Positions 1 through 8,295 of a stretch of DNA of 42,346 nucleotides are shown piece by piece (positions within the stretch are counted from its first letter, which is position 1; every line of letters begins with the position of its first letter). The DNA is from CALAEC01 sp050692915. GTDB lineage: Bacteria > Actinomycetota > UBA4738 > CALAEC01. The DNA lies in assembly GCA_050692915.1 (NCBI GenBank), contig JBOGVU010000014.1, positions 1 through 42,346 of the forward strand. Direction: 5' to 3'. Made by a program: the position numbers and the translations under genes. Below the pieces are notes generated by a model. It was given only the letters and a program-made list of their open reading frames with translations, was not told the DNA's origin and made no database searches.

Positions 1-329
1 GCCTCGCGCAGCGGGCCCACGATGCCCGAGAGCTCCCCCTCGAACCGGGCGGGGTCGAACCGCGGCTCCAGGAGGTCGTTCATCCCCACCAGGACGCTGG
101 CCAGGTCCGGCCGGAGCCGGAGCGCGGGCTCGAGCTGGGTCCGGCGGACCTCCTCGGACGGGAGGCCGCGCCGGGCCAGGTTCGCGTAGGCGAAATCGGG
201 GTCGACCGCGGCCATGGTCTCGGCCAGGCGGTCGGCCCACCCGCGGAGTCGGCCACGCCGGTCCGGGTCGCCCACGCCCTCGGTGAGGCTGTCCCCCAGG
301 GCCACGAACCGCTTCCAGGGCAGCGGCAT
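1..329 (-). CDS. SGNH/GDSL-type hydrolase, N-terminal part (cut by window edge)
   Basis: Translating the minus strand from the ATG at 329 gives 109 residues with no stop, running off the left edge. Block I of SGNH hydrolases is present near the start (FVALGDSLTEG, Ser about residue 14). A GMND motif near residue 80 matches block III (GxND). These give the nucleophile Ser and the oxyanion-hole Gly/Asn; the catalytic Asp/His block V lies outside the window. The family hydrolyses esters of lipids, sugars or peptidoglycan acyl groups. No signal peptide is visible, so a cytoplasmic esterase is likely. The start is chosen because the GDSL block normally sits within the first 20 residues. The substrate cannot be inferred. 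Confidence 0.85.
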   Translation of the reverse strand, partial: MPLPWKRFVALGDSLTEGVGDPDRRGRLRGWADRLAETMAAVDPDFAYANLARRGLPSEEVRRTQLEPALRLRPDLASVLVGMNDLLEPRFDPARFEGELSGIVGPLRE

Positions 330-445
330 AGGGCCCAAACCTATCGCACCCTGTCCGAGCCCCCAGCTGTCCTGGATTTCTCTCCTATCGGCGGGCCGAA
401 TCGGTGACCCCAAGCCCGGCACGGATTCGGCCGAACGAACGCCAT

Positions 446-861
446 TCATCGGAGGGCCGTCTCCCAGGCCGGCAAATCGCTCACGAACCAGGCGATGGAG
501 TCGGCTTGGCCGCCCTGATTGGTGTAGCGAAGCCGGAGCAGTGGACGTGCCACGGTCTTGCCCAGATGCGAGGTGGCGCGCTCGACCGCCGTGATGCGAG
601 CGCGGGGATGCGGAACTCGCGGCGTGGGACCCACATCACGAACAGGACCTTGTCATCCGTGGCGGCGAGGCACCCGTTGCCGCGGATCTGTGTGACCCCC
701 GCGGACTCGATACCGAACGAATTGGCCCGGTCGTCGAGGAGCACGATCCTGTCCTCCCCGAGTTGTGCGCGAACGTCCGCGGCGACCCGGCGGCGCAGCC
801 ATCCGAGGACCAAGGCGCGGCGATCATATCCTTCTACGGCCTCCCCTCCGTGTCGCACCAC
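446..861 (-). pseudogene. Frameshifted hypothetical gene (small, PH-like appearance)
   Basis: Two minus-strand frames join into one plausible protein. The first frame starts at GTG 861 and carries acidic/hydrophobic segments such as DRIVLLDDRANSFG and KVLFVMWVPRREFRIP. It then turns into arginine/serine nonsense. The other frame continues sensibly with RARITAVERATSHLGKTV and ends with WFVSDLPAWETALR and a TGA at 446-448. The switch falls at the G run at 604-607 (C run on the coding strand); one extra C there would restore a single protein of about 138 residues. The beta-rich pattern suggests a small PH-like or lipocalin-like fold, but I do not recognise the family. It may be a real pseudogene or a homopolymer sequencing error. 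The start is uncertain because there is no clear ribosome site. Confidence 0.5.
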
Positions 862-913
862 GATCCGAAGCGCGGACAGCTGTGCTGTCGAGATGGGGCC
901 CCTTGGGCGAGTC

Positions 914-2317
914 CTACGGCTTGATGTTCTGGTTGAGGCGGAAGACGTTATCGGGGTCGTAGGCGCGTTTCAGCTCGACCAGACGCTCGTACTTGGCGTC
1001 GCCGTACGCGGCCCGGGCCAGCTCCTCGCTCGCCTCGACAAGGTCGTTCACGTAGGTGCCCGCAGTGGTGAATGGCTTCAAGGCGTCCCACGCCTCCCGA
1101 CTCCACGACACGTACTCGTCGTCCTTCGAGGGGTCCTCCCACGTGGACTCGACGCCGAGCCAGAAGGCCGCCGAGCGGCCGTTGAAGGCCGTGGCGTCGT
1201 CGGCCAGGCGGGCGATCGCCCCACCCTGCGCCCACAGGCCGACCGACACCTCGCCGGGGGCCCGGGCCATGTGCTCGACGGCCACGTCGAGGAAGTCGTC
1301 GGTGAGGTCGTCGAGGAAGCCGCCCTTCATGTAGAACCGCTTCCCCCAGGCGAACGTCTCGTCGCCCGCGCCCTGCATCGCCAGGTAGGTCTTCGTCTCG
1401 ATCGTGTCCTGCGTCGGCTCTCCGTCGCGAAGGGGGCGGAGGTCGCGCTCGGCCGCGTCGGCCGTCCCGCAGTGGGCGCCGCCGAGGACGACGGCGGGCT
1501 GGCCCGCGGGCCACGGATCGTCCGCCCCGGCGACGGCCAGGGCGAAGCTGCAGAACACCTCGTCCGGCGCGGAGCGGGAGAACTCGCGGAACAGGGCGCC
1601 CAGCTCGCGGGCGCGGTCGATGGGGTGGGCGACCCAGCCCTGGACCATCTGGGGACCGATCGGATAGAGGCGGAACTCGAACGAGGTGACGACGCCGAAG
1701 TTTGGACCGGCGCCCCGGATCCCCCAGAACAGGTCGGCGTTCTCCCCCTCGCTGACGTGGATCAGGCGGCCATCGGCGGTGAGGAGGTCCACGGAGAGCA
1801 TGTTGTCGATGCTGAAGCCGTGCTTCCGCTGGAGCCGGCCCATCCCGCCGCCGAGGGTGAGGCCGCCCACACCGGTGTGGGAGACCACGCCCACCGGGCA
1901 GGCCAGGCCGAAGCGCTGAGCCTCGCGGTCGAGGTCGCCGAGGAGCGAGCCACCCGCCACCCGAGCCGTGCGGGCCTCGGGATCGACCCGGACGCCTCGC
2001 ATCACCGACAGGTCGATGACCATCCCGTCGTCGCAGGTGGAGAACCCGCCCACGCTGTGCCCGCCGCACCGCACCGCGATCACCAGGTCGTGCTCGCGAG
2101 CGAATCGCACCGCGGCGGCCACGTCGTCCGCGCCGGTGGGCCGGACCACCAGGGCCGGATGGCGGTCGACGGCCGCGTTCCACACGATCCGGGCAGAGTC
2201 GTAGCCATGGTCCTCGGGGAGGACGATCTCGCCGCGGAACCCCTCGCGGAAGGACGCGACGGCGGAGGGGTCGAGGGTGGCCCGAGGACCTCTATCCACG
2301 GCCGTGGACGGTACCAC
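914..2317 (-). CDS. FAD-binding oxidoreductase, berberine-bridge (BBE) type
   Basis: About 467 residues, the usual length for bacterial FAD_binding_4/BBE oxidoreductases. Residues 55-190 form the PP-loop FAD domain. They carry AVRCGGHSVGG, with His87 as the expected site for the 8-alpha-histidyl flavin bond, and later GVGGLTLGGGMGRLQRKHG. The C-terminus NVFRLNQNIKP is the typical BBE tail that closes over the flavin. A Cys (GLACPVG) lies near where bicovalent family members attach FAD through cysteine, but the alignment is uncertain. The frame is open far upstream, into the PIN gene. I chose GTG 2317 because family similarity begins there; GTG 2299 is an alternative. It probably oxidises an alcohol, sugar or alkaloid-like substrate; the substrate is unknown. 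Confidence 0.88.
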   Translation of the reverse strand: MVPSTAVDRGPRATLDPSAVASFREGFRGEIVLPEDHGYDSARIVWNAAVDRHPALVVRPTGADDVAAAVRFAREHDLVIAVRCGGHSVGGFSTCDDGMVIDLSVMRGVRVDPEARTARVAGGSLLGDLDREAQRFGLACPVGVVSHTGVGGLTLGGGMGRLQRKHGFSIDNMLSVDLLTADGRLIHVSEGENADLFWGIRGAGPNFGVVTSFEFRLYPIGPQMVQGWVAHPIDRARELGALFREFSRSAPDEVFCSFALAVAGADDPWPAGQPAVVLGGAHCGTADAAERDLRPLRDGEPTQDTIETKTYLAMQGAGDETFAWGKRFYMKGGFLDDLTDDFLDVAVEHMARAPGEVSVGLWAQGGAIARLADDATAFNGRSAAFWLGVESTWEDPSKDDEYVSWSREAWDALKPFTTAGTYVNDLVEASEELARAAYGDAKYERLVELKRAYDPDNVFRLNQNIKP

Positions 2318-2484
2318 GCACCGGTAGGGGTGGGTCAGCCCTTCTTGACGCGGACCCTGGCCCTCCCGGCGTCCTTGTCCCGTCGCCGTCCGAGATGACG
2401 GTGACCGCACCGACTTCCTCGCGCCCGGCTTCGCCCGGTCCTTGGGAGGTACTTCACCACCCACTTCCTGGAGGATCATCCGGC

Positions 2485-2895
2485 CTAGCTCGCGGTCGGG
2501 TCCAGGACACTCAGCCGGCGGAAGTAGGTCCGGTAGAAGCCCCGGTCCCGAGTGAGGAGCCGGTCCGCGCGCCGGTCGGCGTGAGCCCCGATCAGGAAGT
2601 CGGCCACGATCCTGTCCCGGGTCCCGCCCCGGGACCGGTACCGCCACCACGCCGCTCCAGCGTCCAGCGCGACGTCACGAGTGACGGGATCGAACCTGAT
2701 ACTCAGTCGATCGAGCGCGGTGCCCACTGCGGCGCTGGTGGGGAACTGGGAGCCGACCTCCGCCCAGACGACCTCGCAGGCGATCAGTGCGCCCTCCTGC
2801 GAGCAGCGGCGCATGGCCTCGGTGGATGAAGCCCCGAAGCGAGGATCGGCGTGAAGGATGTCGATCAGGACATTAGAGTCAACGGCCGTGATCAC
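2485..2895 (-). CDS. vapC: VapC-type PIN-domain toxin
   Basis: A 136-residue PIN-domain protein with the four expected acidic residues: Asp6 (VDSNVLID), Glu46 (VVWAEVG), Asp99 (VADFLIGAHA) and Asp117 (LLTRDRGFY). PIN toxins are Mg-dependent RNases that cut tRNA or rRNA when released from their antitoxin. The GTG start at 2895 overlaps the TGA of the upstream antitoxin gene in a GTGA junction, so translation is coupled. No residue is missing, so the toxin looks active. Confidence 0.9.
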   Translation of the reverse strand: MITAVDSNVLIDILHADPRFGASSTEAMRRCSQEGALIACEVVWAEVGSQFPTSAAVGTALDRLSIRFDPVTRDVALDAGAAWWRYRSRGGTRDRIVADFLIGAHADRRADRLLTRDRGFYRTYFRRLSVLDPTAS

Positions 2896-3122
2896 ACCGC
2901 GTCCGGCTTGCCCCGGAGCTCCTCGATGATCTCATCGGTGGAGCGATCGGTCTTGAGGATCCCGTAGACGGCGTCGACGGGGTCCTGGGCGTTGACCTTC
3001 CGGGCGACCAGCCGGCCCCGGTCGGCCTCGAAGTCGAGCTCCGTCCCCGGCCGGATCCCCAGCCGGTCCCGGATGGCCTTGGGGATGGTGACCTGGCCTC
3101 GCTCCGACACGACCGCTTTCAT
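2892..3122 (-). CDS. vapB: AbrB/MazE-type (SpoVT-AbrB) antitoxin
   Basis: A 76-residue protein beginning MKAVVSERGQVTIPKAIRD, the swapped-hairpin AbrB DNA-binding fold, followed by a short acidic tail (STDEIIEELRGKP) that would bind and block the PIN toxin encoded just downstream. A second in-frame ATG exists at 3143. I prefer 3122 because a TTGACT/TACCCT promoter at 3129-3157 would place the transcript start almost on this ATG, giving a leaderless mRNA. The 3143 start would lie upstream of the transcript. The protein probably represses its own promoter alone and together with VapC. Confidence 0.88.
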   Translation of the reverse strand: MKAVVSERGQVTIPKAIRDRLGIRPGTELDFEADRGRLVARKVNAQDPVDAVYGILKTDRSTDEIIEELRGKPDAV

Positions 3123-3128
3123 ACTCAA

Positions 3129-3157
3129 AGGGTAAGGATTCATACCCAGTCAGTCAA
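3129..3157 (-). promoter_or_regulatory. Promoter of the vapBC pair, apparently leaderless
   Basis: On the minus strand TTGACT (3152-3157) and TACCCT (3129-3134) are 17 bp apart. The ATG at 3122 follows the -10 element by six bases, so transcription should start at or next to the start codon. The stop codon of the upstream minus-strand ORF (TGA, 3154-3156) is embedded in the -35 element. Seen in the sequence; activity is inferred. Confidence 0.5.
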
Positions 3158-3339
3158 CCCCTCGGTCCCGGCCTCGGGCTCGGCCGTACCACCAACAGAA
3201 GGACCTTGGCAAAGCACAGCGCTCCCAGGGCGACATGGAGCGCGACCCACACCACGAGGAGCCAGGCAAGTCCGAGACCGGCCTGGAGCGACTCGGCGAC
3301 CTCCCCAACCACCATTGCGAGGAGCGAACGAGGCTTCAT
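3154..3339 (-). CDS. Small hydrophobic membrane protein
   Basis: A 61-residue protein starting MKPRSLLAMVV, with one or two membrane-spanning stretches (LGLAWLLVVWVALHVALGAL and FAKVLLLVV) and a short Pro/Arg-rich basic tail. The frame extends upstream to 3423, but that part is Arg/Ala-rich and unconvincing, so ATG 3339 is preferred. It lies between the cyclase/ATPase gene and the toxin-antitoxin promoter on the same strand. The family is not recognised. The hydrophobic pattern and the opposite-strand GC bias make it plausible rather than certain. Confidence 0.45.
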   Translation of the reverse strand: MKPRSLLAMVVGEVAESLQAGLGLAWLLVVWVALHVALGALCFAKVLLLVVRPSPRPGPRG

Positions 3340-3436
3340 GCCGCCGACCCTAGCCCGGACCAGTGACATGCTCGCTGCGTTCGCCCGGCGGGCACGCGGC
3401 GAGACCGGCCCCGCGTGGAGCATCCGCGGGTCGACG

Positions 3437-6400
3437 TCAGCGACGGAGTGCGGCGCGGGCCTGGTTGGCCCACACCGCCGCGCCCTTCTGCTCGAACTCC
3501 CGCACGGCGTACTCGCGGAGCCGGGTCACTTCCCCGTCCCTGCCGAGGAGCTCGAGAACCTCGGCCAGGCCCAGGGCCGCCCTCCCCTTCCAGATGGGGT
3601 AGTCGGACCCTCGGGCCGTATGGAGCGCCTCGCGGGCCAGCCGCTCGGCCTCCTCCACCCTGCCCTGACGAGCCAGCACCCGGGCGAGGGTGGTCTGACC
3701 CAGCGTCCCCCACAGGGGATGTCCGCCCTCGATCGCCCGCTGCGCCGGGACCTCCGCCTCCTCCCACCGCCCCGCCGCGAGCAGGGCGTTGGCCAGGAAA
3801 GGGAGGATGGTCGTCTCGTCGACGTTTCGCTCGTCGAAGAGACGCTGGCCCTCCTCCATGACCCGGATGGCCTCCTCGGTGTCACCGGCCATGAGCAGGA
3901 CGTCGCCCTCGCACTCGGCGGCATCGGCCCAGCTCGACTCCTGGCCGTTCTCCCGCAGGATGTCGCGGAACCGGCGGGCCAGGCTCAGCGCCTCCTCGGC
4001 GCGGCCCTGCCACGACCGGAGGTGGGCCAGAGCGTGACACATGTACGCCTCGATGGTGCGGTTGGTCCCGTATTCCTGGAGGAACGCCTCCGCCCGGCGG
4101 ATGGCGTCCTCCACGTGCCGGGGGCCCTGGGCCAGGATGGCGCTGAGGGTGAACAGGGCCTCCGCCTCCAGTCGGGGATCGCCGGCGGCCCGGGCGTGCT
4201 GCCGGGCTCGTTCCAGCGCGTCCTCCGCGGCCCCGGCCCGCCCGCCCCACCACCTGGCCGTCCCCACCAGACCCCAGGCTCGGGCCAGGCCCAGATCGTC
4301 GCCATACCTCCGGAACACCTCGACGGCCTCGAGGCCCTCCCGCTCGACGGGGTCGACGTCCTCCGGTGCCTGCCCTCCTCGCACGGACCAGCGGGCCATC
4401 AGGACGTGCGCCGAGAGACGTTCGTCGGCCAGGGCCTCGGCCTCGGTGGCGGCCTGTCGGATGACGTCGGAGGCCCGGTCCATCTGCGCGCTCTCGGTGA
4501 GCGCCTCGGTCAGGTCCACCAGGAGCTCCACGCGCTCGGGGTCGCCTTCCTCCATCAGCGTCGTGGCTCGTGACAGGAGGACGATCGCCGCGGGGATGTC
4601 GACCCGGTGCAGGGCCCGCCGTCCGGCCGCGGCGAGGTGCCGGGCAGCCCGCGAGGCCAGTGGGCGGGCGTCCCCGATGCCCAGGTCGGCGCGGTAGCGG
4701 TGGGCCTGCTCGAGGTGGTACCCGAGGATCTCCTCGAACTCTGGGAGCCGGTCGGCGGCCCGGCGCTCCAGCCAGCCGGCGAACCGTTCGTGCAGCTCGG
4801 CCCGATGCTCCTTGGTGGTGGCGGCGTACGCGGCGTCCCGGATCAGGATGTGGCCGAACCGGAAGGCGTCCTCGCCGGCGAACCGGGACCGGTCGGGACG
4901 AACCAGCTCCTTGCGAACCAGCGCCTGAAGGTGACCCCCCACCGCGGCCCGTTCGGGATCCGGCGTGAGCTCGGCCACCGCTCCCCACCAGAACACCTTC
5001 CCCATGACCGCGGCCCGCTGGATGACGGCCCGCTCTCCCGGGGCGAGTCCCTCGAGCCGGGCGCCCAGGAGCGCCTCGATCGTCGGCGGGATGTCGATCG
5101 AGGACACGTCGCCGGCGGCGATCCACTGGCCGTCGTCGCGCCGGAGCACGTCCCGATCGACCAGCATCCGCAGGATCTCCTCGACGAACAGGGGATTGCC
5201 CTCGGCCGCGGTCCGGACCCGGCTCCGAACACCGGCCTCGAGCGGAGCACGCCCCAGGAGGCTCTCGATCAGCCGCTCGCTTTCGTCGTCGGTCAGCCGG
5301 TCGAGGCGGATCGTCGTGGCGCCCGGGATGGCGGCCCCCCAGCCGGCCCGGGCCTCCAGGAGCTCGGGCCGGGCCAGGCACAGGAGGAGGACGGGCGCGT
5401 CGGCGATCCACCCGGCCAGGTACTCCACGAGGTCGAGGAAGGTGGCCTCGCCCCAGTGGACGTCGTCGAACACCACCACGACCGGTCCCCGCTCGCCGAG
5501 GGACTCCAGGAGCTGTCGCGTCGCCCAGAACGTCTCCTGGGTCGGGGCCGCCACGTCGGTGAGGCCGAGGACCGAGACCAGCCGATCGGCCACGGTGTTG
5601 GCCTCGGCCGGTTCGCCAACGAGCGTGGCGATCCTGGCGGCCGCCGCCGCGGCGTCGTCCCGCTCGCCGATGCCGGCGGCGTCCCGGACCACCTCGGCCA
5701 CGGGCCAGTACGTGATCCCGTCGCCGTACGGGAGGCACCGGCCGCGGAGGATCGTGGCCCGCCCCTCCAGCCAGGCGGTGATCTCCGCGGCCAGCCGTGA
5801 CTTGCCCACGCCGGGCGCGCCCACGACCGTGACCATCCGGCACGCGCCCTCCGCGGCCGTCCGTTCGAAGGCCCGGCGGAGGTCCGCGAGCTCCTCGTCA
5901 CGACCGATGATCGGCGAGTCGAGGCGCCTGGTGATCCCGGGGCCCTCGGCCGAGACCTCCAGGAGGCGCCAGGCCCGCTGCGGCTCCGCCTTCCCCTTGA
6001 GCGCCACCGGTCCGACCGGCTCCACGGTGACGGCATCGCGGACGAGCTGGTAGGTGGGATCGCCGATCAGGATCTCACCGGGCTCGGCGGTCTGCTCCAG
6101 GCGCGCCGCGGTGTTGGCCGCGTCCGCGGTCAGAGGGGCATCCGGCCGATCATCCTCGGCCAGGACCTCGCCTGTGTTCACACCCGTCCGCGCCTCGATG
6201 CGGAGGCCGTGGCGCGCCTCGAGCTCCCCGGTGAGGTCCGCCAGGGCGGCCCGCATCTCGTGGGCGGCCCGGACGGCCCGCAGAGCGTCGTCCTCGCGAC
6301 GCTCCGGGATGCCGAACACGGCCACGATGGCGTCCCCGATGTACTTCTCGACCGTGCCGCCGTGCCGCTCGAGGACGTCCCGCATCCGCTCGAAGTAGGC

Positions 6401-6502
6401 GGTCATGACCCGGCGGAGGAGCTCGGGGTCCAGCCCCTCGCCGAGTGAGGTCGACCCGACCACGTCCGTGAACACGATCGTGACGGTCTTCCGGGTCTGC
6501 AC
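3437..6502 (-). CDS. Class III adenylate/guanylate cyclase fused to AAA ATPase and TPR domain
   Basis: 1021 residues in three parts. Residues 1-180 are a class III nucleotide cyclase with both metal-binding aspartates (FTDVVGST, Asp13; EKYIGDA, Asp57), the purine-contacting Lys53 and the NTAARLE transition-state motif, so it looks catalytically complete. About residues 195-500 are an AAA_16-type ATPase with Walker A GAPGVGKS (Lys234) and Walker B VVVVFDDVHW (about 342-351). The remaining 400 residues are Ala/Arg-rich helical repeats of TPR type. Such proteins are common in actinobacteria as signalling ATPases related to AfsR/MalT. The start is GTG 6502, immediately before MQTRKTVTIVFTD; no Shine-Dalgarno is evident. 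The input signal and partner are unknown. Confidence 0.93.
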   Translation of the reverse strand: MQTRKTVTIVFTDVVGSTSLGEGLDPELLRRVMTAYFERMRDVLERHGGTVEKYIGDAIVAVFGIPERREDDALRAVRAAHEMRAALADLTGELEARHGLRIEARTGVNTGEVLAEDDRPDAPLTADAANTAARLEQTAEPGEILIGDPTYQLVRDAVTVEPVGPVALKGKAEPQRAWRLLEVSAEGPGITRRLDSPIIGRDEELADLRRAFERTAAEGACRMVTVVGAPGVGKSRLAAEITAWLEGRATILRGRCLPYGDGITYWPVAEVVRDAAGIGERDDAAAAAARIATLVGEPAEANTVADRLVSVLGLTDVAAPTQETFWATRQLLESLGERGPVVVVFDDVHWGEATFLDLVEYLAGWIADAPVLLLCLARPELLEARAGWGAAIPGATTIRLDRLTDDESERLIESLLGRAPLEAGVRSRVRTAAEGNPLFVEEILRMLVDRDVLRRDDGQWIAAGDVSSIDIPPTIEALLGARLEGLAPGERAVIQRAAVMGKVFWWGAVAELTPDPERAAVGGHLQALVRKELVRPDRSRFAGEDAFRFGHILIRDAAYAATTKEHRAELHERFAGWLERRAADRLPEFEEILGYHLEQAHRYRADLGIGDARPLASRAARHLAAAGRRALHRVDIPAAIVLLSRATTLMEEGDPERVELLVDLTEALTESAQMDRASDVIRQAATEAEALADERLSAHVLMARWSVRGGQAPEDVDPVEREGLEAVEVFRRYGDDLGLARAWGLVGTARWWGGRAGAAEDALERARQHARAAGDPRLEAEALFTLSAILAQGPRHVEDAIRRAEAFLQEYGTNRTIEAYMCHALAHLRSWQGRAEEALSLARRFRDILRENGQESSWADAAECEGDVLLMAGDTEEAIRVMEEGQRLFDERNVDETTILPFLANALLAAGRWEEAEVPAQRAIEGGHPLWGTLGQTTLARVLARQGRVEEAERLAREALHTARGSDYPIWKGRAALGLAEVLELLGRDGEVTRLREYAVREFEQKGAAVWANQARAALRR

Positions 6503-6543
6503 GGCAGGAGGCTACCCCGTCGCCGGGGCCGCCGGCCGGCGCG

Positions 6544-6834
6544 TCAGACGAAACGGCCGGCCGCGAACGCCAGCGCTGCCGAGGCCAGGACCATGCTCGA
6601 GGTCCACATGACGATCCTGCGCGCCGACTGCTCGACCCTCGTGATCAGTTCGCTCCTCAGGGAGGCGATGTCGCTCCGGAGCTCCTGCTTGGTCACGAGC
6701 AGGTCGTCCTTGGTAACGAGGTTGGCGAGGCCGGCGGGGGGCAAGTGGTCCATCAGCGTCCCGGCTTCCTCGGGACCGAGGACTGCCTCCAGCTTCCGGT
6801 ACAGGAGGTGTCTCGCACGTTCATCTACAGGCAT
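6544..6834 (-). CDS. Small coiled-coil membrane protein (MxVDERARH family), copy 1
   Basis: 96 residues beginning MPVDERARHLLYRKLEAVLG, with a conserved-looking PPAGLANLVTKDDL segment, a short coiled coil (KQELRSDIASLRSEL) and one C-terminal transmembrane helix (MVLASAALAFAAGRFV). The layout resembles CCDC90/DUF1640-like proteins. ATG 6834 is chosen over an upstream start because it follows a strong GGGGGAGAGA ribosome site and because the paralogue at 40294 starts at the same place. The function is unknown; it is probably an inner-membrane oligomer. Confidence 0.8.
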   Translation of the reverse strand: MPVDERARHLLYRKLEAVLGPEEAGTLMDHLPPAGLANLVTKDDLLVTKQELRSDIASLRSELITRVEQSARRIVMWTSSMVLASAALAFAAGRFV

Positions 6835-6935
6835 TCTCTCCCCCTTCACGCGTAGCGACAACCGAGGGGGATCAAGACTGAGCCTAACTCCAGCCACCGA
6901 CACGGACCTGCCCCGACGGGGTAGGTTCAGGGGCC

Positions 6936-8240
6936 ATGGCGCTGCTGGAGTTCGAGGCCTCCTCGTTCGACGAGTACGTGTCGAGGGGTGGGGGCCGGGG
7001 GCTGGAGCGGGCCCTGGCCATGGCCCCCGAGGCGGTCGTCGAGGAGGTGGCCCTGTCCGGCCTCCGGGGCCGGGGCGGGGCCGGGTTCCCCACCGCCCGG
7101 AAGTGGACGGCCCTGCACACCGGCACCGGGCCGAGGTACGTGGTGTGCAACGCGGCCGAGGGGGAGCCGGCCACGTTCAAGGACCGGCTCCTGATCCGGC
7201 GGAACCCGTACCGGGTGATCGACGGGATCCAGATCGCCGCCCACGCCACCGGCGCTCAGAAGGCCTACGTGGGGCTGAAGGAGGCGTTCTCCAAGGAGTT
7301 CGAGGCGCTGTCTCGGGCCCTCGAGGAGATGGAGCGGGCCGACGCCCTGCCGGTGGGGGTGGAGCTGGTGGCCGGGCCGGACCACTACCTGCTTGGGGAG
7401 GAGACCGGTCTCCTCGAGGTGATCGAGAACCGCGAGCCGCTCCCCCGGGTGGCCCGCCCGTACTACTGGGGGCTGTTCGCCAAGCCGCCGGACGAGAACC
7501 CCACCGCGGTGAACAACGTGGAGACGCTGTCGAACGTGGCCCACATCCTGGCCGAGGGGCCGGACTGGCTCCGGCAGTGGGGGACCGAGGCCTCGCCGGG
7601 GACGATGTGCTTCACGGTGGCCGGCGACGTGGAGCGCGAGGGGGTGTGGGAGCTGCCGATGGGGACCACGCTCCGGGAGCTGCTGGAGGCGGCCGGCGGC
7701 GTGCCCGAAGGGGTGAAGGTGATCTTCCCCGGGGCCTCCAGCACGGCCCTGGTCGAGTCCCAGCTCGACACGCCGCTGTCGTTCGAGCACATGGCCGCGG
7801 TGGGTTCGGGCCTCGGCGCCGGCGGGTTCGCCGTGTACGACCGGCGGACGTGCGTGGTGGAGCCGGCGCTGCTGTTCTGCCGGTTCCTCCACGTGGAGTC
7901 GTGCGCCCAGTGCCCGCCGTGCAAGCTGAATTCGGGCGACGTGGTGGAGTTCCTGGAGGCGCTCCAGCGAGGGGATCCGTCAGCGGACCTCGACGAGGCA
8001 CTGGCGAGGGCCAGAGGGGCCACCGACGGGCAGAAGTGCGCCCTGCCGACAGGGACGAGCCTACTGATGCAGAGCCTCTTCCTCACGTTCGAGGAGGAGT
8101 TCCGGAGCCACGCCGGCCGCGAGTGCCCCTCACCTCGCAGGCTGACGTTGCCGAAGATCGTGGACTGGGACGAGGAGGCGGGCCGCTTCACCTACGACGA
8201 GGGGTACGCGCGCAAGCGCCCCGACTGGACCCAGGCGTAG
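6936..8240 (+). CDS. nuoF: NuoF-like NADH-binding flavoprotein subunit (51-kDa type), stand-alone
   Basis: 434 residues resembling NuoF/HoxF-type diaphorase subunits. Residues 45-57 contain the FMN/NADH glycine-rich loop (GRGGAGFPTARKW). YVVCNAAEGEPATFKDR follows, and then the PYYWGLF...NNVETLSNV block. The N3-type 4Fe-4S ligands are present: Cys323, Cys326, Cys329 (ESCAQCPPCK) and Cys368 (QKCALP). The family passes electrons from NADH to FMN to an iron-sulfur cluster. No nuoE, nuoG or hydrogenase subunit is adjacent, so its partner is elsewhere or differs from complex I. The 3' half is repeated in degraded form at 17260-17784. It starts at ATG 6936, divergent from the coiled-coil gene. Confidence 0.9.
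   Translation: MALLEFEASSFDEYVSRGGGRGLERALAMAPEAVVEEVALSGLRGRGGAGFPTARKWTALHTGTGPRYVVCNAAEGEPATFKDRLLIRRNPYRVIDGIQIAAHATGAQKAYVGLKEAFSKEFEALSRALEEMERADALPVGVELVAGPDHYLLGEETGLLEVIENREPLPRVARPYYWGLFAKPPDENPTAVNNVETLSNVAHILAEGPDWLRQWGTEASPGTMCFTVAGDVEREGVWELPMGTTLRELLEAAGGVPEGVKVIFPGASSTALVESQLDTPLSFEHMAAVGSGLGAGGFAVYDRRTCVVEPALLFCRFLHVESCAQCPPCKLNSGDVVEFLEALQRGDPSADLDEALARARGATDGQKCALPTGTSLLMQSLFLTFEEEFRSHAGRECPSPRRLTLPKIVDWDEEAGRFTYDEGYARKRPDWTQA
7434..7838 (+). repeat. Direct repeat, left copy (inside nuoF)
   Basis: About 400 bp of the nuoF gene, from GAGCCGCTCCCCCGGGTGG, recurs in the same orientation at 17260-17660. By eye there are about 25 differences (around 93-94% identity). The shared segment ends shortly before the cysteine-rich cluster region. 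The repeats flank the 8.3-17.2 kb operon. Confidence 0.85.
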
Positions 8241-8272
8241 GGCGGACCCCGGTTGCTGCCGAGGTTCGGATG

Positions 8273-8283
8273 TTGTATACGAA
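8273..8283 (+). promoter_or_regulatory. Candidate GntR operator / -10 region
   Basis: TTGTATACGAA lies 12 bases upstream of the ATG of the GntR-family gene. Its GTATAC core is self-complementary and resembles the TNGTNNNACNA type bound by FCD-class GntR regulators. It could also serve as a -10 element, in which case binding would block transcription. This suggests autoregulation; inference only. Confidence 0.4.
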
Positions 8284-8295
8284 ATCCAAAGGCCC

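Noticed and set aside
404..2398. Long plus-strand open frame of 664 codons opposite the FAD oxidoreductase
   Set aside because: Composition shadow of the real minus-strand gene: no recognisable domain, and it crosses the frameshifted gene and intergenic DNA.
2318..2484. Possible small basic ORF on the minus strand between the PIN and FAD genes
   Set aside because: Readable tail (DKDAGRARVRVKKG) but Arg-rich upstream part, no start or ribosome site, no family recognised.
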